The translations under genes were made by a program, and so were the position numbers. From Brachypterus glaber (lineage: Eukaryota; Arthropoda; Insecta; Coleoptera; Kateretidae), in contig OY294044.1 of assembly GCA_958510825.1 (NCBI GenBank), positions 44,181,851 through 44,245,850 of the forward strand: a stretch of 64,000 bases of DNA. The letters run 5' to 3'. Position 1 is the first letter of the stretch. Every line of letters starts with the position of its first letter. Below, piece by piece: positions 44,033 through 55,502 of the stretch. The notes under the pieces were generated by a model. That model had not been told where the DNA came from. It did no database searches and saw nothing but the letters and a program-made list of their open reading frames with translations.

Positions 44033-44403
44033 GCGGGCTTGGATCAACTTGGTCCTTGGGCTTGGATCAACAAAGGTCCTTGCACCGGTTGGATTTTTTT
44101 CATAAATCTCTTCTACGATGTCTCAAGAGTATTTATTGTCAATATGAAAATAATCGGTAGAGGGATTCGTGAGATAAATCGAAATTCATTTGTTTTTATA
44201 TTTTTTTCAGTGTATGTTTAATTTTTATTACGGATATCGAAAGAGTTTTTTTAAGCAATTTTGTAGAATACCTTTGCTTAAAAGTAATCCTTCTACCGAT
44301 TATTTTCATATTGACAATAAATGCTTGTGAGACATCGTAGAAGATATTTATGAAAAATCCCATCGGTGCAAGGGCTTTTGTTTTAAAGTTGATTCAAGCC
44401 CGC
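44033..44403. mobile_element. Foldback element I of an adjacent pair
   Basis: GCGGGCTTGGATCAAC at 44033 is mirrored by GTTGATTCAAGCCCGC ending at 44403. Inward, TTTCATAAATCTCTTCTACG and TAATCGGTAGA pair with their inverses. The left arm contains a 20-bp-scale internal duplication of GGGCTTGGATCAAC. The open frame at 43958-44221 runs through the left arm and is not a credible gene. Confidence 0.7.
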
Positions 44404-44460
44404 CGTGCAATATGGGTTTCAAAGAATGGTCAAAGTCCTAAAGTCAATTTAGTTTTCAAA

Positions 44461-44753
44461 GAATGATCATAGTAAACAACCAGTGGTGGATTGTGGTCTA
44501 GGTTATTCATAACCGTGAACAGCAAAATCGCAACAGATAGTTTTCGGAAGATACTGTTAAAGGTTCTCGGTTTCTTTACTTTGTTATACAAATTTCCAAA
44601 TTATACTTAAAATTGTAAAGAAAAGGTCCAAACCAAGACCTTTTAACAGAATCTTCCTATCTTAAACGATATGCTACGATTTTGCTGTTGACGGTTATGA
44701 ATAGCCTAGACCCCAGTCTAACAATATTTATTGGTTGTTTGCTTTGACCATTC
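44461..44753. mobile_element. Foldback element II of an adjacent pair
   Basis: GAATGATCATAGTAAACAAC at 44461 is mirrored by GTTGTTTGCTTTGACCATTC ending at 44753. Inner pairs include GTCTAGGTTATTCATAACCG and CGGTTATGAATAGCCTAGAC. The arms of about 130 bp are diverged. It sits 57 bp from foldback I, and a related GTTTCAAAGAATGGTCAAAG lies between them. Confidence 0.7.
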
Positions 44754-47221
44754 TGTAAAAACTAACCTGACTTCAGGACTACCGTGTATGTGAATAATTT
44801 TTATTGGTCTATAGACCAAAAATATTATGTTCGTTATAAATACCATAGTTGTTTCCAATAAGGCAACCTGAGATAATACAATCTAGATTGCGAAAAAAAT
44901 ACGTATTTTTCGCATTAAATAAATTTTAATGATCGCTATAGGTATTTATTATGCTGCTACTGTATACAGTGTGGAATTTTGAAATAAAATAAATTCTATA
45001 TCTCTAAATTTTTAGAAAAAGTACTCGAATAGGTCGATTTCTATTTAGAGTGGGACTATGTGGCCAAACAGAAAAAAAGTGTTTCAAAATATTTTGTTGG
45101 TGAATTAAATCTTAAAGAAGCAGAACTGAATAATTTTGTTCAAAAAGTGTTTTTAAACTTAAATAAATGCATTTAAAGTGGATGTCCTACATGAAGTGTA
45201 TTTCTTTCTATAAATATTATAGCAAGGGTAAAATATCTTATTTAAAAAAAGCTTAGTTAGCAGCCCAAAAAAAAAGTAACTTTTTGCCTGCACAACATGA
45301 ACAAAAGTGTCGCTTTTAGAGTTAATCTAATAATAATAATATTGCATTGGGTAAAAGTAAAAAATAAAACAATAAATTATGATAATCTTAAGGCTACTGA
45401 GACATAAAAAAATACGATCTTAAAACCGTTCAAAGATAATAAATAATCTTACTTAAATTACCACTTCGTAGTACTTTAAAAGCATACACATTACTTAAAA
45501 TAAGGTTAATTAATCTGAATACATCAGAAATAAGTTGGTAGCCCTTCGGCAGTAAATTAAACGCACTCATTAATACTCGCTGCAATGCGATCCGAAATAA
45601 AAACATGTTCAGGCCACGCTTAAAGGCAACTGCGATTACTCTTTTTAATTTAAATACTACTGTCTTGAAATGATGTTAATGGTCCCAAATTTAAAATTTA
45701 GTGGATATAGTGGACAAAAAATAAAATAAATTCGGATCGGATATATCGGATAAGTGACTTAGTCTGGCTGCGTGCACATGACAAACTTTTAAACTGTGAG
45801 ATATTGACTTAAAATTTGTAACAGATACGTATAAAATATTGAATAATATTAAAATAAATCTATTCTAAAATGTCATATTTACGTCCATAGATATTGATAA
45901 CTTAAATGTTACATCTTAGAATAGAAAAAGGGAAGAAATATTTTAAATAAGAAAACGATAATATTATATTATTTACTGGTAAGACTGAAGAGGCTGAAGA
46001 GGCTGAAGGCCCCAAGGCCGATGGCCAATTGTATATTTTATTTTGTTTAAAAATTATTTAAGATAAAACAATAAGTTTAATGAAATGTCAAAAAAATGTA
46101 CAATAAAGAGCACTATCTATCAGATTCTATTAATCCATCTACTGGTTTGGATATTTCATCGGTTTCATCCCTATTTAATAACTTCGGTACAAAGCAAAAT
46201 ATCAAAATTCAACAAAGCTATAATCAAACAAATATTTTATAATATTTTTTTTCTATTTGAGTGGTTTTTACGAAAAAGACAAAAATATGCATGGGTGCTT
46301 ATGGACTCATAGCCACACGCAAATTGCGTGTGATTATAAGCTTATAATGCAACTTAAATAAAACAAGATAATAAAAGAAGCTAAAGTTTTACACTGTCAA
46401 TGTATGATAATTATATACTCCCGTGATCTTACAATAAGATTCTTATCTGACAGCATCTTGTCACGTTTCAAAAACGGCGGTACAAACCTAACTGATATTA
46501 ATAAAAAACTTGTCAGATTGCCTCTGGTTCTATAACACTGCTAGTAGCTAAGAACTCATGCATATAAAAAATTACGAAAGATAATTATAATCTTTTAAAA
46601 ATTATCAGTTAAAGTAGTTTTTTTAATAATTTAATATGAAATTGTGAAATTGCTTTGATGAAGTGTGGATAATTTGAATACTAGTAGAGAATTACACGCT
46701 ATCTTGATTAATTTGGTTCGTCTGGACCACACACAGGTTTTAAAATATAGTTCAATCTAGACATGAATAATTTAATTTGAAACAAATTAACAGAATACTA
46801 ATTCTGCCCACCTAAGTAAAATAATACTAATGATTAAGTTGAATAATAATAATAATTAGAAATAAAACTAAGCAGCTATTATTTTTAGTTATTATTTTCA
46901 TTTGCAGATCTATATAAATTTGTCTTTAGTCAAGTAAAATAATTTAATATGTATTTTTCTAAAATATGTGATTTTATTTTCTAAAGAAACTAATTAGCGT
47001 TAAAAATAATTTAAAGAAAAAAAGCACTAAAACTGTGATACATACAAAGAAGTAGGGTCACTTCATGTAATTTTAGTTTGTTCTTTGGCTCTTGCTCATC
47101 TGATTTTGTTTTTTTTTTTGGAAACGCTTAACAAACCAAATCGGAGCAAAAATAGATCAACAATCAAAGAAAAAGTAAGCTCAGCTACACATAAGTTCGT
47201 TTGATACTGTACACTGAGTTA
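44754..47221. other. No gene; short motif repeats
   Basis: AT-rich. GAAGAGGCTGAAGAGGCTGAA at 45985-46005 is a 9-bp tandem. Near 46312-46330 a palindrome CACACGCAAATTGCGTGTG is followed by ATTATAAGCTTATAA; the same combination occurs near 10515. No coding sequence was recognised. Confidence 0.5.
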
Positions 47222-47223
47222 TA

Positions 47224-48036
47224 CAGGGTGGCCCTTAAGTCGCTTTACCATTTAAAAGTTGAATAACTTTTTTGTTTGTCAACTTTTGTTATTTATTTAT
47301 TTTTACAATATAGAATATAGGAAATGGATTTTTTTAACTATGTATGAAACATCATGTCTTTAATATGACGTCCATTTTCCGCTTTGCAAGCACGGGCTCT
47401 TTTTAAGACATTTTCCATAACGGCTCATAGCACGTAAGGCTCCATCTAGGGTTGTGCATCAACGTAAATTGCACCTCCTCAATGTCACGGTTTTGTGCGG
47501 TGTTACATTCCATTTGGTAATCGGTCCTTACTTCTGCGAGGAAAATGGCAATGCAGTTATGGTGAACGGCGACCGATATCGCGCAATGCTGGAAACTTTT
47601 GTGAGCCCTGCAATGGAGGACATGCCAGAGACAGGGTGGCAGCAAGATGGGGCAACTACCCACGGCCAGAGCCAAAATGCAGCTTTTAAGGTAGATTTTC
47701 GAAGACCAAATACTTTAAAATTCGCATTTCCATTGTCCTTTACGATCGCCAAATTTGACAGCACCGGACTTTTTTCTTTGGAGCTACCCAAAGGATGGGG
47801 TGTATGTCAACAAGCCCAGGACCATCCAACAGCTTTTAAGCTTAAAAGCCAGACATGTCCAGAACCGTCATCGAAAATGTCGTGCTTGGAAATCGAAAGA
47901 TGGACGTCATTTAAAAGACATGGCATAGTTAAAAAAATACAATTTCCTGTAGTGTAAGAAAAAAAAATTAAAAAAAATTGGCAAACAAAAAGGTAATTCA
48001 ATTTTTAAATGGTAACGCGACTTATGGGACACCATG
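47224..48036 (+). mobile_element. Mariner-like (IS630-Tc1-mariner) element, internally deleted
   Basis: The 813-bp element begins CAGGGTGGCCCTTAAGTCGC and, inverted from the other end, CATGGTGTCCCATAAGTCGC. It is bounded by TA (47222-47223 and 48037-48038). The similar ends continue inward for more than 30 bp. It encodes the C-terminal half of a transposase, now in shifted frames. Such arthropod elements are normally longer, so the N-terminal DNA-binding part has been lost. Confidence 0.85.
47454..47945 (+). pseudogene. Mariner-like transposase fragment, frameshifted
   Basis: Frame 1 carries VTVLCGVTFHLVIGPYFCEE, VMVNGDRYRAML and WQQDGATTH, the region around the second catalytic Asp of mariner-family DDE/D transposases. 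After about 47720 the homology moves to another frame that reads LTAPDFFLWSYPK and VYVNKPRTIQQL, the region of the third catalytic acidic residue. A further shift precedes a GRHLKD-like end. At least two frameshifts and the missing N-terminus make it non-functional. It belongs to the 813-bp element that encloses it. Confidence 0.85.
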
Positions 48037-48495
48037 TATGACTAAAAATATAAATTTTGTAATTTCAAAAAAGACTTGTGCTAAAGCATCTTGACTGAAT
48101 ATTTGTTAATCAGCGGTTATCTATCCCAAACAGAGAATAAGTTTAAGTGAATTGCCAAGGCAAACTAAGAAAGAGTTAATCCTTTTAATAAGAGGTCGAC
48201 ACATTATAAAACCATGAACAGTAAAATCTGAGGTGCTTGGTTTCGGAAAATACCACAGCCACACAAAAAAATAAATCCGCGAAGCCAAAAAAGCGACATA
48301 TATAGCATTGTAGTATTGATCCAGCATAGTCGAAATCTGCATTGAATGGAATTTTCTGCTTACCAGTTTTTTTTTATTCGTGTTTGAATTTTAATTTTAA
48401 GACAAATTTCCAAGTCCGGCACCAAAAATCGAAAGTCGATTTTTTTGTAAAATGAATTTTTTAATAGCCCATATGTTCATAAAGATTTCCCCGGG

Positions 48496-48716
48496 TTTTG
48501 GTTGATTTTTTGTTTGCAAAAGTTATTAACAATGAAAATTTAAATATTTCTTGAGTGTAGGTACCTATTTAAACAAAAATTTTAACGTAAGAATCGTCAA
48601 AATCCGTCTAGCCGTTCACGAGAAAAATGTTGATTTAATCATAATATGTTGTCATATTAAACTTTCATTGTTAATAACTTTTGCAAAAAAAAATTTTCAA
48701 CCAAAACTTTTTTGCA
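48496..48716. repeat. Foldback element
   Basis: TTTTGGTTGATTTTTTGTTT plus TGCAAAAGTTATTAACAATG on the left is mirrored on the right by CATTGTTAATAACTTTTGCA ending at CAACCAAAA. The arms are about 45 bp and the loop about 130 nt. Confidence 0.65.
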
Positions 48717-48811
48717 TTACGTAATACTTGAACGTGCCCTAAGTATTAATTTGTAGCACTATTTTAAATGTATCTTGTCAATTTTTGTTTATACACATAT
48801 TTCCTTGTAGG

Positions 48812-48865
48812 CGACCTTCGACAATGAGCCTAGGTATATAAAGGCTCGAAACCGCGGTCAGGTTG
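48812..48865 (+). ncRNA. Decayed hammerhead-like motif, different family
   Basis: CGACCT (48812-48817) can pair with AGGTTG (48860-48865) as helix I. Helix II is GAGCC (48826-48830) with GGCTC (48843-48847) around a 12-nt loop. GAAAC follows at 48848-48852, a CGCG tetraloop closes a two-pair helix III, and GTC (48857-48859) is a proper cut site. The first core box reads TCGACAATGA where CUGANGA is expected, so an active ribozyme is unlikely. It probably derives from a Penelope-like or retrozyme-type element. Confidence 0.4.
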
Positions 48866-49394
48866 TAATTAATATACTTGGGAAAAGGACCTTTACTCTG
48901 CCTTTTATTATTTTTATGTTTATTTAATGATTTATTTGACTATAATAGTTATAATTGTCATTATTTTTCCGACTGATTGTATTGTGTATCTAAGAGATTT
49001 CTTTTAGTAAACATACTTAACGGTCAGTATTAAAGCACCAAGCATTTGAACACAGTTCCAATAAAAATGGAGGTTAGATTAATGATACCGAATTAGTAAA
49101 GTTTCTATCAATAACTTGCATCATTAATCTTATATTCAGACCTTCTATGGTAAAAATGTACGACACAAACATTTAGATCCTTTCGGAAAAACACAGTTAT
49201 CTTTAATAAAAGATGAAATAAAAAGATCCCATTTTAGTAGGTTTCCGAAAAAAAAACTTTTTGGTCGCATTTTGTTGTATTCCTAAACTGTATCATGTTT
49301 TGTGTTGATTTTCTGCCGCTTAATCCAGATCCTATCGTAGAATCAACCTATCATGTCAGGTTTTTGACTTGTATATGACAAAATAGTTATTTAT

Positions 49395-49519
49395 AATACA
49401 AGGGCAAAAAGTTAAGTTTTTCGATTGAGTATGTTTTTAGAAGCCGAGGGCCGGCCGATCGGGCCGGCCCGAGGGTAATAAACCTACGAAATCTAAATTT
49501 AACTTTTTGCCCATGTATT
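49395..49519. repeat. 125-bp MITE-like element with GC-rich central hairpin
   Basis: AATACAAGGGCAAAAAGTTAA at the left is mirrored by TTAACTTTTTGCCCATGTATT at the right. Near 49449 the arms GGGCCGGCC and GGCCGGCCC surround GATCG, a very stable hairpin in AT-rich surroundings. Similar left-end sequence (TACAAGGGCGAAAAGTCGAA) is found near 34963. Confidence 0.65.
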
Positions 49520-49721
49520 ATACAATATCAAAGTGCGTTATTGTTACTGTTTTACTGCAGTTGGTCACAGTCGAAAAATGTAAATATTTCTTTACTGGTA
49601 AATTAATACTTTAATATATACAAATGCTCATAGATGACAGCGCCAGTCAAAGCGCTCAATGAAAAGATTTTTAAATTAGCGTTATTTTTTTGCATTTATG
49701 TGTTTGTTTATAAACTGTTAA

Positions 49722-49913
49722 GTGCTACAATGTAGCCATAATCATAATTTTTGGCAATATCTAATAATGTTTTACATATCACGCTACGAGAAAATAGCCA
49801 AGCACGCGTTGGAATTGTTGATTCTGTCGAAATCCAAGTCAAAATACGAAAAAGCATATGAAAAATTTTGTAAATGGACTAAAGATAAAAATGTATACTT
49901 TTATTTGGAATAG
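49722..49913 (+). pseudogene. Possible tyrosine-recombinase (Crypton-like) N-terminal fragment
   Basis: The 63-codon frame ends with LILSKSKSKYEKAYEKFCKW followed by TKDKNV. The pattern SKSKxKYExAYxKFxKWxxxKNV recalls the core-binding N-terminus of tyrosine recombinases in animal Crypton-like genes. Nothing of the catalytic domain (R..HxxR..Y) follows before the stop, and the first 30 residues are unconvincing. It is either a truncated relic or chance; recognition rests on about 25 residues. Confidence 0.3.
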
Positions 49914-51077
49914 ATTGCTAAAAATTAAGAGGTTTTAACCAAACAAGTTAATAACTTCTTGTAAAATGTACCAATAATAATAATTTATAACGCTTGCAGA
50001 AAAAATTGTAGGTTATACTCGGAGGTAAAGTAACTTTTTCCTGTTTCGTTTATTGTTACAATTTTAACAATAAATGTGACAGGGAAAAGTTTTACTTTCC
50101 CTTCTACTATAACAATGTACTATTTCCTTAAAAGTACTGCTCAGTACACACAGTATAAAAGGAAATAACAATATATAAATAAATAAATATATAAATATAT
50201 AAATTTAAAAAATAAAGTTTAACGGACTTGCAAAATGAAGGTCATTGTGTCAGGATTTTTTGAATTTTAAAATTCAAAACATCACATTGCTTAAAAACAA
50301 GGTTTCTTTTAGGAGCTGTTTGATATTTTGATACTTTTGACCATGTTGATTTTCAAAAAATAACTTTTTTTCATTTCATATTTTTTTTAGGTTCTCAGTA
50401 AGAACTTCTTTCTCTAATCCTAGTTTTTGTTACTCTAGAGGCTTCGTTTATTTCTTTACCACCTACTCAATAATTATGGTATTTAATTTCATTATCTACG
50501 CCTTATTATACTTATCTTATTTAGTTCTTTTATTCTATTTCCATTAGAAGAAACAAGCTGGAATTTTTGATTGATTCGTGATAATTATTGCATTATCATT
50601 TGTAAAATAACTGTTCCTGATTGTAATAAAAATATTTATTACATTGCTGCCTTGTTCAAACCATGACTTATTTAAGATGTACAGTTCATATTGTTCGATA
50701 TAGGTATAGCCGTCGCAATACGAACTGGCACCTGTGAGCTGAGGCAAGAGGAAGAGAAGAGGTAAAATATAGCACGCAAAGTATAGGCGATCTTGAATTT
50801 TTCACATTCCACAAAGGTGCCAGTTCATAAAATGTACACAGTACTGTGTGCTTCAATAAAAGGTATAGCCTGCAATGGTATTAATATATGCATGAAGTAA
50901 TGCGTTTTTCTGGCCACTTTCAAAAGTTCTTTGTTGTGATATTCTAGTTTAAATCTGCCAAAGAATGGCAGGCAGGGGACACCCAGGTGCGTGGCTTATG
51001 GGCTGCAGCCCCACCCCAAATGTGCCAATGAGTTAATACCAAAAAAAAACATAGTTTAAAACATTTATTTTTACATT
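49914..51077. other. No gene recognised
   Basis: AT-rich DNA. A GC-richer stretch at 50960-51035 containing GGGCTGCAGCCCCACCCC may be a repeat fragment. No exon is supported. Confidence 0.45.
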
Positions 51078-51342
51078 GAAGAAAAATAATTGATTTCTTT
51101 GTCATCTTTGTTCTTATGAAATTCATTTCTTTTTAGTAAAAATCTTTGCATTAGATCATAAACGATCAGTTGGAGAAGAAAGAATTTATTTTTCTGCCAT
51201 TTTTTCTGATTTCATTTGTTAAAATCTTTGCACTTAGATCAAAAAACGATGAGTTGGAGAGAAAATAATTGATTTCTTCGCCATTTTTGCTCATTTTACT
51301 TAAGTAAAAATGTTTGCACTTAGATCAAAAAAAGATCAGTTC
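51078..51342 (+). repeat. Three tandem units of about 80-95 bp
   Basis: Units share AAAATAATTGATTTCTT, a CCATTTTTxCT segment, GTAAAAATCTTTGCACTTAG and ATCAAAAAACGATCAGTTGG. Landmark GATCAGTTGGAG, or a variant, falls near 51164, 51249 and 51326. No coding frame is preserved across the units. Confidence 0.75.
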
Positions 51343-54033
51343 TTGGTATGAAAACCGATTGTTTTTTTCCGACAAAGGGCATGAGATTTGAAACAAATAC
51401 TATTTGATTACAGAGCCAAAATCTCTTACATCAAATCACCATATGTTTTACTTAGTTCAGTACTTTATATAACTCATATTCCTTTGATCCAAAAGAAAAT
51501 AAAAAACCCTTTATAAAGAAATGGTTTTATTACTTTATATTTCCCAACCATTTGGCATATATTAAAAGCTTTATTTATTATTTTTTGTTATTAATTCTAA
51601 GAATCTGTTTTTTTAGTGTAATGCTTATAAGTTCGTTTTGGCCTTTATTGTAAAATATGGCCTTGATCTTGTGATAGTATCAAAGTGTAAGAATGCTGTT
51701 AATTAAAAAACCGACTTAAAATAATGGCAGTGTGCAGAATAAATTATAAAATCTCAACGGGGCCACCAATTATAATTATGAAAAGATTACTGTGTATTCA
51801 ACCCTACTACTAATGATTAATTTCTTCCGATACTCTGGACATTGGGCAGATGCGGCGACTGTGAGGGTATGGGCTGTAATTAACAGAAACTCGTTTGACC
51901 TTTTGCAAAACGAAGAATAAATCTGACAAAGACGATATCCTGTCTTTGTCAAAATCCAGGAAACATTATTCTTTTGAAATATATAATTTAAAATAAACAG
52001 AATCAAAAACTACCTACATCGAAGTCAATTAAGTTAAAATAATTCATATATCGTATATGATTGTTTCTGCGACTATTCTAAAATTCTTATCCTTTTCAAT
52101 GAAATTGTATTGCCAAAGAGTATTTCTGCTTCATACAACTAAAAATAAAATGTTAAAGAGCACCACGTCATTGTATAAAAGTTTATCAAATAAAACAAAG
52201 GTGTGTTATTTGGAGATCTCTTACTTTATGCCTTAATCTATGAATAATGTCGCTATAAGTTTAGATCCCAATTTTTCCTAACAGGATTCCTCAGCATTTG
52301 ACAGATTTGTGTTTTTAACTATTATTTTTTCAAAAAAAATTATGCTGATATTAATTGATGAAATAAACAGCTTTTAACCTAATTCAAAAATCCTCTAATC
52401 TGAATTTGAAACTGCATGAATTTTTGGATGTACCACTTCAATTGCTCAACAGTTTAGTAGCATGCCATTCAGGCGCAATCTTGTGCATACTGAGGATACA
52501 TAACTGACATTTAAAAAGCAAAACTTTGTGTACATTCTTTCAGTGTAAATAATATTAAACAAGCTTTTAGGTGCAACTTTGTAGCAAAAAATATTGGCAT
52601 TAAAAACTGATCGATATAATTAATAGCTTTCAAACGAAAAGATTCATCCATACCAAGTGATTACTAAAACCAAAAACTGGTTAGGCCTTATTAAATTAAA
52701 ATTCATCCTGTACAGTTAGATTGATAGAGAATCCGAAATAAGTGAGGCCACTTCTTATAACATTACACAATAAACTAGATAGTATAATGTAAATTATTTC
52801 TAATTATTAAAAAATAATGTTAAACAAATTAATTAAAACAGTAATTAGTTTTACTATGAAAATACACACAGTATTTACTACGATAACGAATTTTTTTTAT
52901 CTTAGTAGAAATATCTATTTTTAAATTAATTTTAATTTTAATATTGACAGTTTTCAGTTGAGTTTAAGAGTGTTTCAAAGTTGTATTTCATCCAACTTAT
53001 TATGCCGAGTTTTACCCAACATCTATTTTTTTAATTTTATTTAAATATGTCTATTTTTATTTTATGGAATTAAAATGTCATATTTTAAATATCTAAGGTG
53101 GCTGCCCGCATGCCACCTAGTGTGGTCCAAAAACAGTTAATTAGTAACTTTGTCATTGTTCAAGAAAATCATGTTTTTTAGATAAATAAAAGCATGTAAA
53201 AAGGTTTAAAGAAGAAGAATTTTTAATTCTTGAGTAAAAATATGTTGTTTACACTATTTTGAACTTTCATTGACTTTCTTTATTAATTCTGAGCGTTCAC
53301 AATTCACAACCGTTATCAAGGGTTAAATAACATTTTATTTTATTTTATTTAACAATTGATAAAGATTGGAGATACTAATTAATTGAAACGTTGTAAATTA
53401 TTACAGAAAGGCAATAAAAGTCCAACAATTAGCGTTGCAAATAAGTAAAAGCTAGTTTTAATACATCACGTTTAAAATAAAAATAAGAAGCTTGTGCTAA
53501 TTTTTATTCACATTGCCCAATGAGTGAAATGTGTGGAGCGAGGTCTGCAGTTCTCTAAACCGTTAGTAGTCTAGTTTTTGAATCAAGTCACTTCAGCGAT
53601 AAAATACATTTTCTTTTGAGAAAATAAAAAGTAAAAGTAAAAAAAAAACTGTATCGTAATCGGCATTCAGTTGGTGAGAAACATATCAATGATTTGATTT
53701 TATACAGTTGGTAAATTTAAAATAAACAAGCCGAAAAGATATTGCTTCGGATGTTTTAACATACTCTTTGGATTATACCTGCCAGTTTAAATTTATATAA
53801 GATAGTACATTATATTATAAGCTGGTAAATTAACAGCCATAATAGGTAAAGGGACTACTTTAACACCCTGTGTATACCTACGCAACGCACTCAATTTGGA
53901 AAATAGTGCATTATGATGCATTACGAGGCGGGGGGAGGGGGGACTGATGTAGCGCTACGTAACGCTTTCTTTATTATTTTTAAAGTTCTTTCTAAAGAAA
54001 AACGGTTTGTTTTTTGTGCGCTGGCATTACATA
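51343..54033. other. No gene recognised
   Basis: Long AT-rich stretch read on both strands. Open frames up to 76 codons show no domain. Near 53930 a G-rich block next to GCGCTACGTAACGC resembles the G-run/TTACGTAAC ends of the MITE at 60658, suggesting a fragment. Confidence 0.5.
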
Positions 54034-54944
54034 CAGATCGGTCCAAAAGTCACCTTCCCTCTTTACTTAAGAAAGTTGATATATCGACTTCAAATTTATA
54101 ACTCTTAAATAAGACAACTTAAACTATCTTTCAGCATATATTTGATATTTTCAGCTCTTAAAATGTGAGCAGAGGGCACGAGAGGACATTTTTTTAAATG
54201 GAAATGAGGGTCGTGTGATACATTATTTTAAAGCTTATGAAATTTTCCTTTAACTATATATTTTTAAATTTTTTTAAACATTTTTTTTATTTAAAGTAGG
54301 GTTGAAAATGGGTATTTTTGTCAAAATTTCTCTAAAAAATCTTTTTTTTTTTTAATTATGAAAAACCGTAAATTATACTTTTAAACTAATTTTAATCGAC
54401 ATACATAATAATTTACAAAAAAAAAAAACTTAAAAAATCGCATAATATATTATATATCATAATTTAGGTTAAGGAAATAGTATGATAATTTTATTAATAA
54501 TGACTCATTATAAATAAAATACGACATATATACAGTGTGTACTAATAAACGTAATTAAATTTATATAGAGAGACGTCAAATAAACGAGTAGAGAAGTAAA
54601 AGAGGAGAGAAGTAAAAGAGTAAAGATGTAAAAGAGCAGAGATGTAAAAGAGTAGAGATGTGAGTGCACCCAAAAAATTGAAAAATTAAAACCTTAAAAA
54701 TTTGTTTAAAAGGTTAAAAAATATACAGCCCAATAGAGAATATTATTTGTTTTAAAATGATGTATCACACGACCCCCTTTTCCATTTAGAAAAATATCCC
54801 CCATGCCCCCCTGCTCACATTTTAAGAGCTTAAAGTATAAAATATATGCTAAAAGATAACTTAAGTTGTCTTATTTAAGAGTGCTAAATTTGAAGTCGAT
54901 ATCTCAACTCGTTTAAAAGTTAAATGGGCTTTTGGACCGCTCTG
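54034..54944. mobile_element. Long-TIR TA-flanked element, copy 2 (911 bp)
   Basis: The ends read CAGATCGGTCCAAAAG and, inverted, CAGAGCGGTCCAAAAG, with TA at 54032-54033 and 54945-54946. The inverted arms run more than 200 bp and share ATATCGACTTCAAATTTA, CTCTTAAATAAGACAACTTA, CTCTTAAAATGTGAGCAG and GGTCGTGTGATACAT. It is the same family as 25304-25961 but holds a 16-bp minisatellite between the arms. No transposase. Confidence 0.8.
54570..54662 (+). repeat. 16-bp minisatellite inside the long-TIR element
   Basis: About five to six units of AAAAGAGTAGAGATGT and variants, followed by a CACCCAAAAAATTG segment. It matches the array at 30857-30976 in unit length and core. Confidence 0.8.
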
Positions 54945-55055
54945 TATTTAGAGAGTGATGGGGGTCAAAAGTGCAAAATTTTGCTTTACGTATTTAAAGT
55001 ATGATCCTCTAAACTTTTGGTCAAGTTTGGTCAAAATAATCGGACCCTATTTGCC

Positions 55056-55502
55056 TTTTCTCTGTATTATGAGTAATAACATTACTAATATTACTAAATT
55101 TTAGTATTATTTACTGATTCTTATTTCACTGAATACTGTAACACTCTAAACTATGTAGATAAATAACACAAAGTATACCTTTTTTAATAGTTAAATCACA
55201 ATTATTGTGATTGGCAAATGTTACAGTAACTTTTACTGCAGCATGCTAGTATTTATAAACACACGTTGATAGGGGTTCCAAATAGGCCAGCACGTTGAGT
55301 TGTGTTAATATGACAAGATAGTGTATACAATTATACCCGTATTAAGTATTAAGTATTATACTTAGTAAGTATTGTATTTAAGTATTACTTACATTGTAAG
55401 TAAAGTATTAAATACCAAATGTTGCGATATAAATAAAAAATATGTATTTACAAATAACATAAATAACACACAGTATTAAAACTGCAATAAAATTTTCGGA
55501 GT
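55056..55502 (+). mobile_element. Half copy of the 6895-7684 family
   Basis: From TTTTCTCTGTATTATGAGTA onward it follows the right arm of 6895-7684: TTTAGTATTATTTACTGATT, ACTGTAACA, CCAGCACG, and TATAAATAAAAAATATGTAT, to about AAAATTTTCGGAGT. The left arm is absent. It starts just after the long-TIR element. Confidence 0.7.
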
